Shown here one piece after another: positions 1 to 11,080 of a stretch of DNA of 64,000 bases (position 1 is its first letter; each line of letters starts with the position of its first letter). A program made the position numbers and the translations under genes. The stretch is taken from contig VWZF01005993.1 of NCBI GenBank assembly GCA_013396755.1, forward strand, positions 2,127,934 through 2,191,933. Direction: 5' to 3'. The stretch is from Sclerurus mexicanus. Lineage: Eukaryota; Chordata; Aves; Passeriformes; Furnariidae. A model generated the notes under the pieces. The model searched no databases. It was not told where the DNA came from and saw only the letters and a program-made list of their open reading frames with translations.

Positions 1-3000
1 CTTTAAGAGAAATGTATCAGTGTGTCACTACTACTAGGATGAAATTTTCCCCTGGAAATCAAAGCACAACAAAAACTCTTTATCAGTTTCCCTGTTGTCT
101 TCAGAAATCTGTGGTAGCAGATGCCTTAAACTCTCTCGTGGGTGAAGGGGAAAGGTTGGATTACTGAAAAAACAAGGCAGGCCTCAGAGTGTGGACGAGG
201 CATTAGGAACTGCTTAGGATCTCAAACCTGCAACACCTTGAACCCATCACCAGCCAGAACCGTGATGGATGGGAGAGGATAAAGGGCAGTCTAGCTGACC
301 CATGATGCCTTCCAGTGCCCTCCAAGAAACAAGAAGAAAAGAGATTCTTATCACTCTGTGAAAGAACAGAGAGGAAAATTATCATTAAAATGCCTTCCTA
401 ATAAAACTAACAAACAGGAGCATTTTTTTTCTTTCCGACTCCATTCTCTTATCCCTTCCCTGCAAGCTTCAAGATGGCCATGACTTGAAGAATTTCAGTC
501 TTTGGGTGAACCTTTACTAAGCAGAGGTCACACCCTTCTGCCTAGACTTTAGTTTTGTTAGATAGTGTTCTTTAAAAACCTCAAGAAGATAAATAATTTG
601 GAGTATATCTTCATAGTCATGAGTGCACAGAATCGCTACGTAGAATTATGGTAACACACAGAATTAATATAAGTAATAAAACTACTGTATTTGTGAATCT
701 GAGTTCACATCCCACATCACCTGCCAGAGAATCACTGATGAAACATAAATGAGTCACTTTATTTCTGTTTGCTTTAGGTCTGGGAATTTTGCTATCTCCT
801 TGTAAAGTGCTCTAGGATGACGTCAGGTAGTGGAGAAGTTTGGTGTGTTATGGAACTGAGGCAATTACAGACCTTGCAGCAAAGAATTTATAGTACAAAG
901 CTGGCCATTGAAAGTTAATTTCCTACAACTGCTTTCCCCCATAGGTATTTGCAGCCTGGCATGCACAGCACACCGAACCCCATGCACTCTCCAGCTCTTC
1001 CATTCCCAGCTTTCCCTTTGCCTCTATCCAGCATCATCCCGTGCTCCAGGAATCTGCCTGCCTTCTTGTGCTCCAAATATCTCCCAAACTCTTCCTGCTC
1101 ACAGCTCTCAGGGAAGAAGAGAGTCTCTGTCTCTCTGTTCCCAGTGCCCATCCTTCTCAGCCTCTCTCCCTCTCTGCTCCCAGGGCACTGTCCCTCTCAG
1201 TTTCCACAGGCAGTCTTTGAGCTGAGTGCAAACACATTCAAAAGTCAAACAGGAATTTCTATGGAGATGTGGGTGTGTTGATAGCTGGTATCTGTGGTTC
1301 CCTAACATCTGGTGCCCTGTAATCCAAAATCTTAACAAGTCTTTTGGCTCAAATTCTACCTGTGCAACAGCTTGCTGGTTAGGCAGTCACCACAATTCCA
1401 TCAAAAACAGGCTCTAAGGACTGAAGTCCAAATCCAAGAAATTCGCCATCCAGCTGTTGTAGTGTTTGATTATATATTAAGCCTTCCAAAACATTTGGGT
1501 GTTTTATTCTTTAAAACCAACCCTTCACCTCAATATAGGTTGTTAGCATCATGCTAATTCACACACACCTCTGGAATTTGTTCTGTGAGACAATGGCTAC
1601 ACCCAAGTTATCGTGGTGGGAGAAGCCAGGACAGATACACTCACTGAAAACACAGGAAATCCCCACAGTTCCGTGGCTGAAATAATGTTTGCAAAGGTAT
1701 CTTCAAACTTCTAATAAAAGCCATCCCAGCACCAGGCTTCTCAGGCTCTCTCTTGAGACAGACTCAAAATACCACTGTTGCTACACTACCGCTCCAAGAG
1801 AGCACAGTCCTGTGCCCCCAGCAGCAAAGCCACGTTTGCGCCTCTCCCAGCCAGCCAAAGAGATTTGCAGAGCTCATGGGAATCTTTAGGAGTCAGATGT
1901 CCCCATAAGTGGCATGATGCTGCCATTGTGCTTTTGCATCATATCGTTCTGGTGGTCATAGGGACTGTTAGGACAAGGCTGCAAAGCTGAGTGGGTCTCA
2001 GGTGTTCAGTGTCCAGCTACAGGGCACCGTGCAGGGTTTGAAGTGCTGGATAGCTGGAATCAAGAAATGGTCTGTGGAAATCCACCTGCTACATCCCAAC
2101 AACCTACCCACATGCTATCAGCAGATGGCTAGGGGCTAAAATGTCTTTTTCCCTGTTCCATGAAACTTGCATGTAGGATCTGGAGCAGAAGGGCTTGGAA
2201 ACTTTTTGTGTGTTTTTTAGAGTTAATACTAGGATTCTGGGTATTTTGGGGCGTCATATACCTCTCTGATTCTTTCTGAATCCTTTGGCACTAGTATTGT
2301 CTCAAGGCCAGGAACTGCTGAACAGCCAGTGCTGAAACTGTGTCAAGCAGTGGGGATGTTAACACAGACATTGTGTCTTTATTTTGGCTATGGAGCTCGA
2401 AAAGTTTCCCAAATATTGCTGTGATGTGGTTCCAGACTGTTCCAGACTGTGCCTACCATGGTGCACTAGAATCAAGGAACTGGTTTTGGATGTGAAAAAA
2501 AATTCAGGTCACATACACATGCTGGCAAAAGACTTTTCAATGTATCTAAACTATCAGAAACAGGCTCTGTGGCCTCTGTGCTGTCCATCATCCAGTGTCT
2601 TGGCCTGGGCATGACAGCCCCTCTGCCTGGGAGAGGGGCTCTGGGGAGCCAGGGCAGAGGGGCTGACATCAGACACTGTAAAAATGTGCGATTCAGTGAG
2701 TGCCATCACACAGCTCAAGCCTTTAAAAGAGTTTTGCTGCTGAGTCCCGACTTACTGAACTGCCCCAGATCACTTGTAAATCTTGGCTCTTCTCCTCCAG
2801 AGCCTGCCAAGTTCCCATGATCACCGCCCGAATAGGGGTAGTTTGTAACCTTTCTCTATTAAGGGTTTATTCCTAATCCTGTTGGTTCCTATCTCACAAT
2901 GACATAGCTTGGATCCCCCAAACATTCCAGTAATTCCTCCCTTTTGAGCAGGCAGACGAGGCGCTTCCTTGGCAAGCAGGCATCCCGCATTCCTGGACTC

Positions 3001-3540
3001 GATTCCCAAGCTGTCTTGCCCACTCCTCAGGAATGGCTCCCCGCAGGGACTTATTTCCTTAAGGATGAGAGGTTTTCATACCCTGGCAAGTTTCCCACTT
3101 CCTATCATCACATGCATCCTGTGCAAAGAGGGAGCAGAGAAGTGCAGGTTTCTTCTCAGTTGTTTTGAGTGCCCAGACACCTCAGGATGACAAGCAGGTG
3201 CTTGCAGAGTGTGGGGTCCCTTGCTCCGACCTGGGACACCACTGGAGGGTTGGTGGGGGCCCTGGGGAACTCTGCCAGAGCATTTTTTCCAGCACCAATG
3301 CACAGAGATGGGTACAAGCTCACCACAAGCTCCCAGGGGTGCTGCCAGCACTCAAACATATTTCTGTATGAGCTCTAGTTATTTAGGAAAGAAATAAACT
3401 TGCTTCCTACTGCTAAGAGGCCCGGTGTTAAAGTGATGGGGGGCTCTGTGTAACTCCTGTTCTACCAAGCTACCTCTACAGGAAATATTTCTGCCTGCTC
3501 CACACGAGGTGCCTGTGTGTGTTGAAGCAGCTACGGCCCG
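1..3540. other. Non-coding stretch, no gene recognised
   Basis: Unique-looking sequence with no recognisable exon, RNA gene or young mobile element. Open frames here are short, overlap each other on both strands and have no family resemblance I can name. A faint resemblance to old LINE/SINE tails (a 'tgtaaagtgctctagg' type phrase) lies near 800-835 but is too weak to call. A short direct repeat (two copies of TTCCAGACTG) lies near 2432-2451. Confidence 0.6.
818..825. promoter_or_regulatory. Perfect CRE-like octamer
   Basis: TGACGTCA, the full palindromic cAMP-response element bound by CREB/ATF factors, is present without mismatch. No TATA box, CpG island or transcript start is evident beside it, so a promoter role is not supported. 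It could be a distal enhancer site or chance. Confidence 0.3.
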
Positions 3541-3646
3541 GCAGTCCCTGGCACGGCCGCGCTCCAGCGCTGTCCCCACTCTAGCCCTGTCCCTGCTCCA
3601 GCGCTGTCCCCGCTCCAGCGCTGTCCCCACTCTAGCCCTGTCCCTG

Positions 3647-3783
3647 CTCCAGCGCTGTACCTCTCCATCCCTGTCCCCATCCCGCGCTGTGCCCATCCAG
3701 CCCTGTCCCTGTTCCATCCCTGTCCCCATCCAGCGCTGTCCCCTCCGTCGGTCCGCAGCGCAGCGCACGGAGACACCTCGCGG
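3647..3783 (+). repeat. 137-bp duplicated block, left copy
   Basis: Ends immediately before the N at 3784. It matches 3785-3921 base for base except at two positions (3659 A versus 3797 C, and 3683 C versus 3821 A). It contains minisatellite units plus a unique flank ending in ACACCTCGCGG. The presence of this unique flank in both copies argues for an assembly duplication and against ordinary unit gain. Confidence 0.85.
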
Positions 3784-3784
3784 N
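3784..3784. other. Single-N assembly gap
   Basis: One ambiguous base, the only one I noticed in the window. It sits exactly between the two near-identical 137-bp blocks. A one-base N is the usual mark of contigs joined where the estimated gap is zero or negative, meaning the contig ends probably overlap. Confidence 0.9.
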
Positions 3785-3921
3785 CTCCAGCGCTGTCCCT
3801 CTCCATCCCTGTCCCCATCCAGCGCTGTGCCCATCCAGCCCTGTCCCTGTTCCATCCCTGTCCCCATCCAGCGCTGTCCCCTCCGTCGGTCCGCAGCGCA
3901 GCGCACGGAGACACCTCGCGG
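3785..3921 (+). repeat. 137-bp duplicated block, right copy
   Basis: Begins immediately after the N and repeats the left block with two mismatches. Sequence after 3921 (GCGAGCCCCG...) continues as unique DNA, so this copy is the one contiguous with the downstream contig. Confidence 0.85.
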
Positions 3922-5129
3922 CGAGCCCCGTGACTACACAGGGTGCCAGATCGCCCCTCCCCGTCCAGCCCAAGAGCCACTGGCCAAGCCCAAACGCAAG
4001 CCGTGCTGGACCAGCTCTTTGGAGAGCTGCTCCTCTGCGCGATGCAGTGCAGTGGGTGAGCGAGTGTGCGCGTCACCCGCAGCAGGGCACAGCAAACCGG
4101 GCACAAGGCCAAGGGCAGGAAGATGCTCGAGCCTGCTGGCCAAAGCAGGTGCTGTAGAGTCGGTGTGAAAGAAGCTGTCTGTGCTGTAGGAGTGCAGGAC
4201 ACAGACGGCCCCCTGTCAGCCTTCTGTTCTGTGCAGATAGAGTGTAAAAGTGATTCTTCTCCTTAACACTGAGAAAAGAGATGATGCAGGACACTGCAAC
4301 ACAGCTGAGTTCTCCTGTGGAGAAGAGGCCAAGCAGATTTGTACTTTGGCAGTAAAAATCTGACCAGAACCCCCTGGGACCTGCAATTTCTTTCCCAAAA
4401 GGGATGAGGTGATCCCCCAGTATGTGGCTGGAGAGAACCTACTTGCTGCCTACACTGCCGTGTGTGCATGTCTGCAGGAGGGCAGCCACTGTCCCTGAGG
4501 AAACAGGACACTGGAGGCTGAGACTCGTGATACTCAGGTGCTGTTGGAAGCCTGCTCTACTTGGGAGCTTTGGTTTACTCATCTTGAAAACACAGCAGTA
4601 ATATATGACCTGCAAGGGTGTCATTATCATAGCAGAGATCTTGGAGGTCCCTGGAAAAGAAGCGCTGAAGAAATGCAACCTATTAAAAATGCAGTTTTCT
4701 CCTTGCCAATTCTATTCTGCTTCAAGGAAAGGGGCTTTTGCAACAACAGCTGGGATGAGCTGGTTTTGACAAGTCAGAGTATGCAGGTTTTGATGGAAGA
4801 TTTAAGTGAAACATAACTAAAAGACTACATGGTGCACAGTGCTTTTGCCTTCTGTGCCCAAGTGCTTCACCTTCCCTTGAAACGACCAAGGCAGTGGGCA
4901 CTGAAGTGTCAAGAGTCCATACTTGACTTTAGCAAGGTACCAGTAAGTCCAGAGAAGTGCATTTGCTTAGTCAAGCTCTCCAGCATATTCTCCCAATGTC
5001 CAGCTTTTTGCTGGACAGCCTGGAACTGAGCCAGCCGTGTCCTGGCTGACCATCTCAGCGCTTCGTAACTCTCCGTAGTTTTCAGGTAGTGAGCTTATTA
5101 CAAGGCACATTCTCACAGCTACTTGCCAG

Positions 5130-5151
5130 TTTCTAGAATCTTTCTAGAATC
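5130..5151. promoter_or_regulatory. Tandem HSE-like palindromes
   Basis: Two direct copies of the 11-mer TTTCTAGAATC. Each carries TTCTAGAA, the TTCnnGAA arrangement recognised by heat-shock factors. There is no nearby gene to link it to, and a duplication of this size may be chance slippage. Confidence 0.25.
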
Positions 5152-5914
5152 TTTTAGCTGCTAAAAATTCTTCTGCTTTTATTTTAATTTTACACTGAGG
5201 GTGGGATTTTCCTCCAAGGGTTACTCCCACACACACCTCTATGGGTGCTGCACAAAGCCACCCAGGGCCAGCGGAAAGGCCATCATTCCCTGCTCCAAGT
5301 GTAAGTCTTTGTCACGGCCGAGAGCCTAGTTCCAATACACCATTTAAAATAAAGAATTGTGCCCAATAATTCTGGGGCTGGAAACAAAGCCAAGAACTTG
5401 GGTGCATGCAGGCAAATAGCAACAAAGTGTTTTTGAAGGGGACAAGGTTTTTTGTTTGAAAATGTTTTTCTTGGAATTTATCGGACTCACCAGTCCAGAG
5501 ACCAAAATACCATTAAAGACAAGAGCCAGCAATGTGAACGTGACTCTCTGACTGCCCTGGTGGGCTGGGGCAAAGCTGCATGTGCAGATTTTCCCTGCAG
5601 TGCTTTGGGCAATGCTGCCCAGTGTGGGGGCTCAGGTGGGCTCTGCCTCAGGGACCAGGGGAAGGGAGCTCGGAGGAGAGGCTGGGAGCACTGCACCCAT
5701 CCCAGTGTGCTGTGAAACCTACACTGGCCGCACCAGTTGGTCACAGGACTCTGCTGGCAAGTGCTGGCGTGTGCTTCAGCCTGCTCGCATGCACGGAGGA
5801 GAGCATCAGGAAGATCCTCCTGATTTTATAGCATCAGATCACATCTGGGGCCACAGCTTGTTCCAGTGGAGTCCAAGCAGAAGAAAGAGAAGATTTTGCC
5901 AATGTGTTAACTTT

Positions 5915-5961
5915 TTAATTAAATCTTAATGCCTTAATTAAAGCAAGGAAGGCTTAATTAA
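5915..5961. promoter_or_regulatory. Cluster of three TTAATTAA homeodomain-type sites
   Basis: Three perfect TTAATTAA octamers start at 5915, 5934 and 5954, spaced 19 and 20 bp apart. They lie inside an AT-rich patch (about 5905-6012) that also holds two TTTAAT half-forms. TAATTA cores are bound by paired-like and LIM homeodomain proteins. The near-even spacing, about two helical turns, suggests either a functional array or a decayed 20-bp tandem repeat. Confidence 0.35.
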
Positions 5962-6894
5962 GGACTTAGCTAAAATTTAATACTTTAATGGGACTAAAGA
6001 CTTTAATTTATCACTGGGCTGAAAAAGAAAAAAGGCACGAGGGCTCACTCTGAGATGCACATACGTGCACCAGTCAATTATGAAAGAATCCCGGGGTGTC
6101 AGGTTTGTCAGTAAGAGCACAAGGGGGAATCTGTGGTTGTTCACATTTCCATGTCACCTGCCTAAAGCATAAGCATAACTTGAGATCATCGCATTAAAAG
6201 GTACATGGTACCTTTGTCTGTTTCTAAAGACTCTTTTCTGAGCTGATGAAGCCCTGCTCCTGGGCTGTCCCACTCAGGCTGCAGCATCAGCCCAGGGATG
6301 AGCCTGGAGGGGCCCTGGTGCACCTGCAAACGCCCAGGCTCTGAGCCCATGAGCTGCTGTTCCAGGGCAGGGTGTGACTGAAGGTGCCCCATCGCTGGCA
6401 CACGGCCCACAGCTCCAAGGACTGGCCACTCTTGCCCAGTGTTATTGCTCCAAGGCATCTGGCTGGCTTTTAAAGGCCAAGTTTTCATGGAGCTCAGTGC
6501 TCAGCACCTCCCCTCTTCCTCAGATGGGATGTTTGTCTACTTCTTGGTATTTCTTGTGCCTGGGAAATATGAACCAAACCACTGCATCTCACTTTCAGCT
6601 TTTCAAGTGTGATAGCATTACACAGTGATGTTTGTACCACAAATAACTGAGCTTTCAGGCACTTCTGAAAGAGTCCCCATATCCACTGATCTTTCAGAGG
6701 AATCATTTCCAATCATGTGACTTTTCAAAGCTCATAATCCAGTACATGAACTAATACACTTACCTAAAGAGGAATCAGGACTATTGACAAGCACAGAAAA
6801 TCTACCCTTTTGCACTTCCTTACATTGTGGTTTTGCCCTGCAGTGTTTTCTGCAATTGATCTTGAAAATTTTCCAAAAGGTCAATAGGTATCAC

Positions 6895-6985
6895 TGAGAT
6901 TTTACCAGTGGAGAAGCTGAGGTATGAATTGGGCAGTAAATGACTAATCCAAGATCAGACAGTGACCTCACAGATATTTTGAAGA
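6895..6985 (-). repeat. MIR SINE relic
   Basis: On the plus strand it reads as the reverse complement of the MIR core: a GAGAAGCTGAGGT block, then a decayed 'taagtgacttgccc' equivalent, then AAGATCAGACAGTGACCTC matching the 'aaggtcacacag' segment. MIRs are ancient tRNA-derived SINEs of amniotes, mobilised by L2, and are long inactive. This copy is heavily mutated. Confidence 0.6.
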
Positions 6986-6989
6986 CACT

Positions 6990-9900
6990 TCCCCATCAGT
7001 GTGCAGCTGCACTCCTTTGAAGGGGATTGGAGCTTAAAAAGAGCCTTAGGTTTAGAAAACTCAGCCCTTCTCCTGGGTGTAATGTGATACTATGTGGGGC
7101 TTGGCATTTTGGTCAGACTGTCATTTCTTCAAACAGAAATCTGCCCAGCCTCTGGAGAAAGGACACATATGTTTCCTATAACAAGACTGTACATTATTTT
7201 TTATACACATAGGAAGACCATAATATCTGAGAAGACTCATTACTTGCTAACCATTCATATCTGAAATTCTCTGTGGAGTCACATAGGCCTAATAAGTTAA
7301 CTACATCAGACACATGGAAAGCTAAAGCTTCATCTCTGTCCAAGGACCGCAGAGCGCAGTGCAGTGCGGCAGGACCAGCGGGTCAGGACACCAACACCCC
7401 TCTCTGTTTCCCTACCCACCCTAGGCAGGAGCAGAGCAGTCCCCCAGGAACCACAGCATCATTTTCAGCAGTTATTCACAGCCAGAGGAGAGAGCACAGC
7501 TGGGAGCAGTGGTACAGGGCATGAGGGTGCAAATCCCCTGTGCTGGTTTGCTACAGGAACATCAACACCCAGGAACCTTCGGGAGCTCTGGGTGACTTTG
7601 CCACCCCCAGGATGTGCATATCCATGTGCAAAGTAGAGACAGTGCTTGGAGGGTGCAAACACCAAATGCTCCCCAAAACCCTGTTAAGCAATTCCTTCCA
7701 TAAATCAAGAAGCTGTGGTGGGTTCTGCCTGCTTGCAGCCCTCATTGGGATGTGAGGGGAACTGCTCTCCTAGCACACCTTGCTTGCTCAGCCTGTGGAG
7801 GCAGCCTGGGGATGAGGGGCTGGGGACTTGCCCCCTGCACTAGTAGTAATTATTCCACTTGATTCTTGCTCATCTCTGGCCCATGAAATCAAGGCCAAAC
7901 TCTGGAGCATGTAGGGGGGTGAGGAGATGGAAGCTGGGCCCAAACTGCCTTAACTGGTTCCACAGAGCTGCTGCTTTCCGCAGCGAGCAAGCCAGAACAA
8001 TGTCATCTCAATACCCTGTGCTAATCTGGGGGAAACTGAGCGTGACCAACTTCACGCATGACAGCCTGGAAACCAAGCATGGGAGGTCAGCACCAGCCTC
8101 GCTCGGAGCTCCCTCGCAGCCGGCGTGGAGAGATGAGGCACACGGAGAGCTGTGCCCTGTCCCAGTGCCCTGTCACTCTCAGCATCCACTGCCACAGAGC
8201 TTGACCATCGTGCTGAGACCCCGGTCCTCACACTGACAGCCTGGCAGGGCTTCCAGGGTCTCAGCTACCCACCAACAAGACAGGCTGGTGCACGTTTCAG
8301 GCATGCTGTCATTAACAAATGAGGCACAGTGCTTGATTAATTCCACAGGTTTCTTCCATTAGGAGCCACTACATCATTGCTACGCGAGAGCCTTCCTCCC
8401 CTCAGCGCTGACCTTCCTCCCACAGCTCGCCCATTTCCCTCGGCTGTGGAAGTTATTACAGACTGGTTATTTGAAAGACCTGGAAACCGGGGCAGCCGCT
8501 GCTTCCTTTCATCTCCAGCTCTGCTGCTCCTCACTCCTTGGCAGTTTGGAAGGATGGTGGAAGTAATTAATGGCTGGGGAGTGGAGGAGGAGGTGCTCCT
8601 AAGAGGGGAGTCAAAAATTCCTCTTGACAATGACCACATGTCTGAGGCTCGGCTACTAGTTCACCTGACAGCAATAAGGGCCTAATAGTCATTAGTCACC
8701 ACCACAGACACGCTCCATGCACTTCTCCATGCTCTTTTTTTCCCATGATGAAGGCTGAAAATAAAACAGCATCAACTACCCTGGCGCTTTCAACAAACTT
8801 TTGTCATCTTGCAGGAGAAGACTGGGGAACTGATGGTTTGGAGAACTTTGTCAACATCCCTGACCAGAGGCAAGAAAGGATCTCAAAGCAGAGAAGTACA
8901 GGAGATTAAAAAAGGTTTAAAAATTTCAACTAAAGTCCACCAGGAAGTGAGACAGCTGGGAAGGGACAGAGAATACTGAGAACACCCACTGGGAGTTCAG
9001 GCTGATCAATATGGAAAGCTGGTGTGACCTGATTCCACGTGACCTGCAGCTCTCAGTCTACTCTTCCTGTCAGAGACCCTCTGTCTTTCTTCCTCGGCAG
9101 TCTCTCCCATAACTCCCTGCCTTTGATTTCTCTCTGCACCTGATACTGGGTTATCTAAGGGCTTATATTCAAAGGACTTTGCTCCTGCAGTGCAAGATGC
9201 AGGCATGACAATACCGTGATCAGACCCTGGCCCAAAACTGAGCAGGGAATTTGGCTCTGCAGTGTCGTGTTCAGGGCAGCAGAGAGCACGGGTTAGACCC
9301 CAGCCCCACGCCTGCCCAGGGTGAGGTGCTGGGGCCAGGAAGCCTGTGTGCTGCTCTCCCTGCTGACTCTCCCACCCGCTCACACATGATAACATCTGAG
9401 GTTTTGGCTCAGAGTCACCTGCAATTAGAACAAAACTGGCAACTTTCTGAGGTTAAACTCCAGATAAAATTGGTTGTGAATGAAAAAATAAAAAAGAATG
9501 AGTGCTATAAAGTGGAAATGATATATCTGAGAGCTGATCAGGATCTAGAAGAGCGGTGCAGGAATGCTAATGTTCCTCCACGGAGGATTGGATATTGCAT
9601 TTTGGAGTGAGTGCAAACCCAAAACATTTTGAAACACAGGCAGAAAGGGAGCGCGGCTCTGGATCTTTGCAGCCATCTGCTTGCCAAACTGTCCCGCAGC
9701 CACAAGTCTTTGGAGGAACCCAAGGGCTCTGAGCCTGTCCTACACCTACTGACTGAGGCACAGCCCTGGAATCTGAGCCGTGCCCAGGTGTGCTGGCAAG
9801 GCTCTGCAGAGGTCCCCGCTTAGAACTGCCAGCCTCCCTTGCTATGGAACTGCTTCCCTGTGCCAGCTGGATTTTGGGAGCCTTCTGGAGCAGAGGCTGC

Positions 9901-9990
9901 CGCTTTGCTTTCCTGAGAACTCTTCAGTTTTTCTATTTTATAACCCAGCACTCTGCATCACCTATCACCCCGTACCTCTGCCAGACAAAT
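6990..9990. other. Non-coding stretch, no gene recognised
   Basis: No recognisable gene. Between about 8320 and 8690 both strands stay open for roughly 100 codons, and there are TTAAT/TAATTAATGG homeodomain-type cores. It could be a conserved non-coding element, but nothing in it resembles a known protein. An open segment at 9413-9606 bounded by possible splice sites is discussed as a finding. Confidence 0.55.
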
Positions 9991-9997
9991 TAATCCT

Positions 9998-10120
9998 GCC
10001 ATTCCCATTTTTCAACGGGAAAACAGAGGCATAACAAATCACAGCAGTCGGCCCAGGGCCAGACAGAAGATCTGACCTATTGAATCCAGGTCACACAGTT
10101 CTTCAACCAGGGTCTTAATT
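9998..10120 (-). repeat. MIR SINE relic
   Basis: Reverse-complement MIR with its order intact: CCATTTTTCAACGGGAAAA, then CAGAGGCATAACAAATCACAG, then CGGCCCAGGGCCAGACAG, then TTGAATCCAGGTC. These correspond to the 'cccattttacagatgggaaaactgaggca', 'cttgcccagggtcacacag' and 'gaacccaggtc' portions of the consensus. It is one of the clearest MIR copies in the window. Confidence 0.75.
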
Positions 10121-11042
10121 GCAGGATCATCAATTCCTCCATCCACAGCTGTCCAAGGCAGACATTTCTCCCAGAAAAGAAGGTAAAAGACTCATCAGGC
10201 CCAGCTGCCTTTCGTAAGTGTCATTGCCAAGCTTTTCTGCCCCATTTAAGAGGGCTCAGGCATGGTTTATAAAATAGATGGAGAGCTCCAAGATAAAGCC
10301 CTTTCTTTCTGTAAAGTATGTGATTTGGCGGCAGAAGAAAAGCATTGCTATTTGGAAAAGAGCTCTCCTCTCTGCCCGATTACATTTTAAGTAATTGTTG
10401 TATCACTGAGGGAAGAGCAGATCAGTTCACTGGTGGAGTGGCCATGCTGTTTTTGAGGAAAACTGCGCTCTCCAAGGAAAGCCGCAACAGGCTTGATTGG
10501 CGCCCGGCTGCCATGCAGAAGTTAAACCAGATGAGCTGTGTCAGCCCAGTGGAAGGCAAATGCATGGTAGCTGCTCCAAGAGCCTCTCTGCCCCTAGATT
10601 TGTCACTGACTGCATTGTTATCTGCAAGGGGGCAGAATCTAATCAGAAACACATTTTTGAGTGAAGGACTGACCTCTGCAGAATCACCAGGAATTTCTGA
10701 GGCAGTACAGCTGTGCAAGTGCCTTCCCATCTCTGCAAGGCAGTCGTGCCCACTTTCATTTCAGTGCTCCAAGCTCTCACGTGCTGCTGAGATGGTTTCT
10801 TTCCATCTTAAATCCATGCACTGTGTTTGAAATATAGCTGTGGAGCACTGAGATGTTTCAGAACATGGCAATGTGTCAGATAGAATCAGCTGAAAGAATC
10901 AAAGACTCCAACAGGAACCCTTTCCTATCCCAGCATTTCACCTTGGTCTTTATACACAGTGTTCAATACCGTGTGCTCAGAAAAGCACTTCCTCTTGATG
11001 TGAAGAAGCAAGAACACAAAAAAGTACATATAACCTTGTTCT

Positions 11043-11056
11043 AATAATTAATTATT
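11043..11056. repeat. 14-bp perfect palindrome AATAATTAATTATT
   Basis: Self-complementary AT-rich palindrome containing overlapping TAATTA homeodomain cores. An identical 14-mer occurs at 42069-42082. It could be a regulatory site or a chance low-complexity match. Confidence 0.4.
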
Positions 11057-11070
11057 CTCACTGGTGAAAA

Positions 11071-11080
11071 GGGGGGGGGG
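11071..11080 (+). repeat. Poly-G run (10)
   Basis: Ten consecutive G preceded by four A and followed by AAGTG. Simple homopolymer, prone to length polymorphism and sequencing error. Confidence 0.9.

Larger units (their letters stand above)
3544..3921. repeat. GC-rich 16-17 bp minisatellite
   Basis: Tandem units of about 16-17 bp, such as GCTCCAGCGCTGTCCCC and ACTCTAGCCCTGTCCCT, alternate with variants built on TCCATCCCTGTCCCCA. The array is rich in C and CpG on the plus strand and G-rich on the minus strand. Because the unit length is often not a multiple of three and the array stays open in several frames on both strands, the long open frames seen here are repeat artefacts and not proteins. 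It is interrupted by one ambiguous base at 3784, with a near-perfect larger duplication on either side. Confidence 0.9.
3922..6890. other. Non-coding stretch, no gene recognised
   Basis: The first 200 bases stay GC- and CpG-rich, as an extension of the minisatellite flank, and could form a small CpG island. The rest is ordinary. No exon with convincing coding content and splice sites was found. It contains the HSE-like duplication near 5130 and the TTAATTAA cluster near 5915, listed separately. Confidence 0.6.

Noticed and set aside
3379..4202. Long open frames on both strands (up to about 220 codons)
   Set aside because: They run through the minisatellite and the N, are open in several frames at once and consist of repeated low-complexity units.
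10345..10830. 161-codon plus-strand open frame
   Set aside because: An opposite-strand frame of 102 codons overlaps it, there are no clear splice sites or domain, and no family resemblance.
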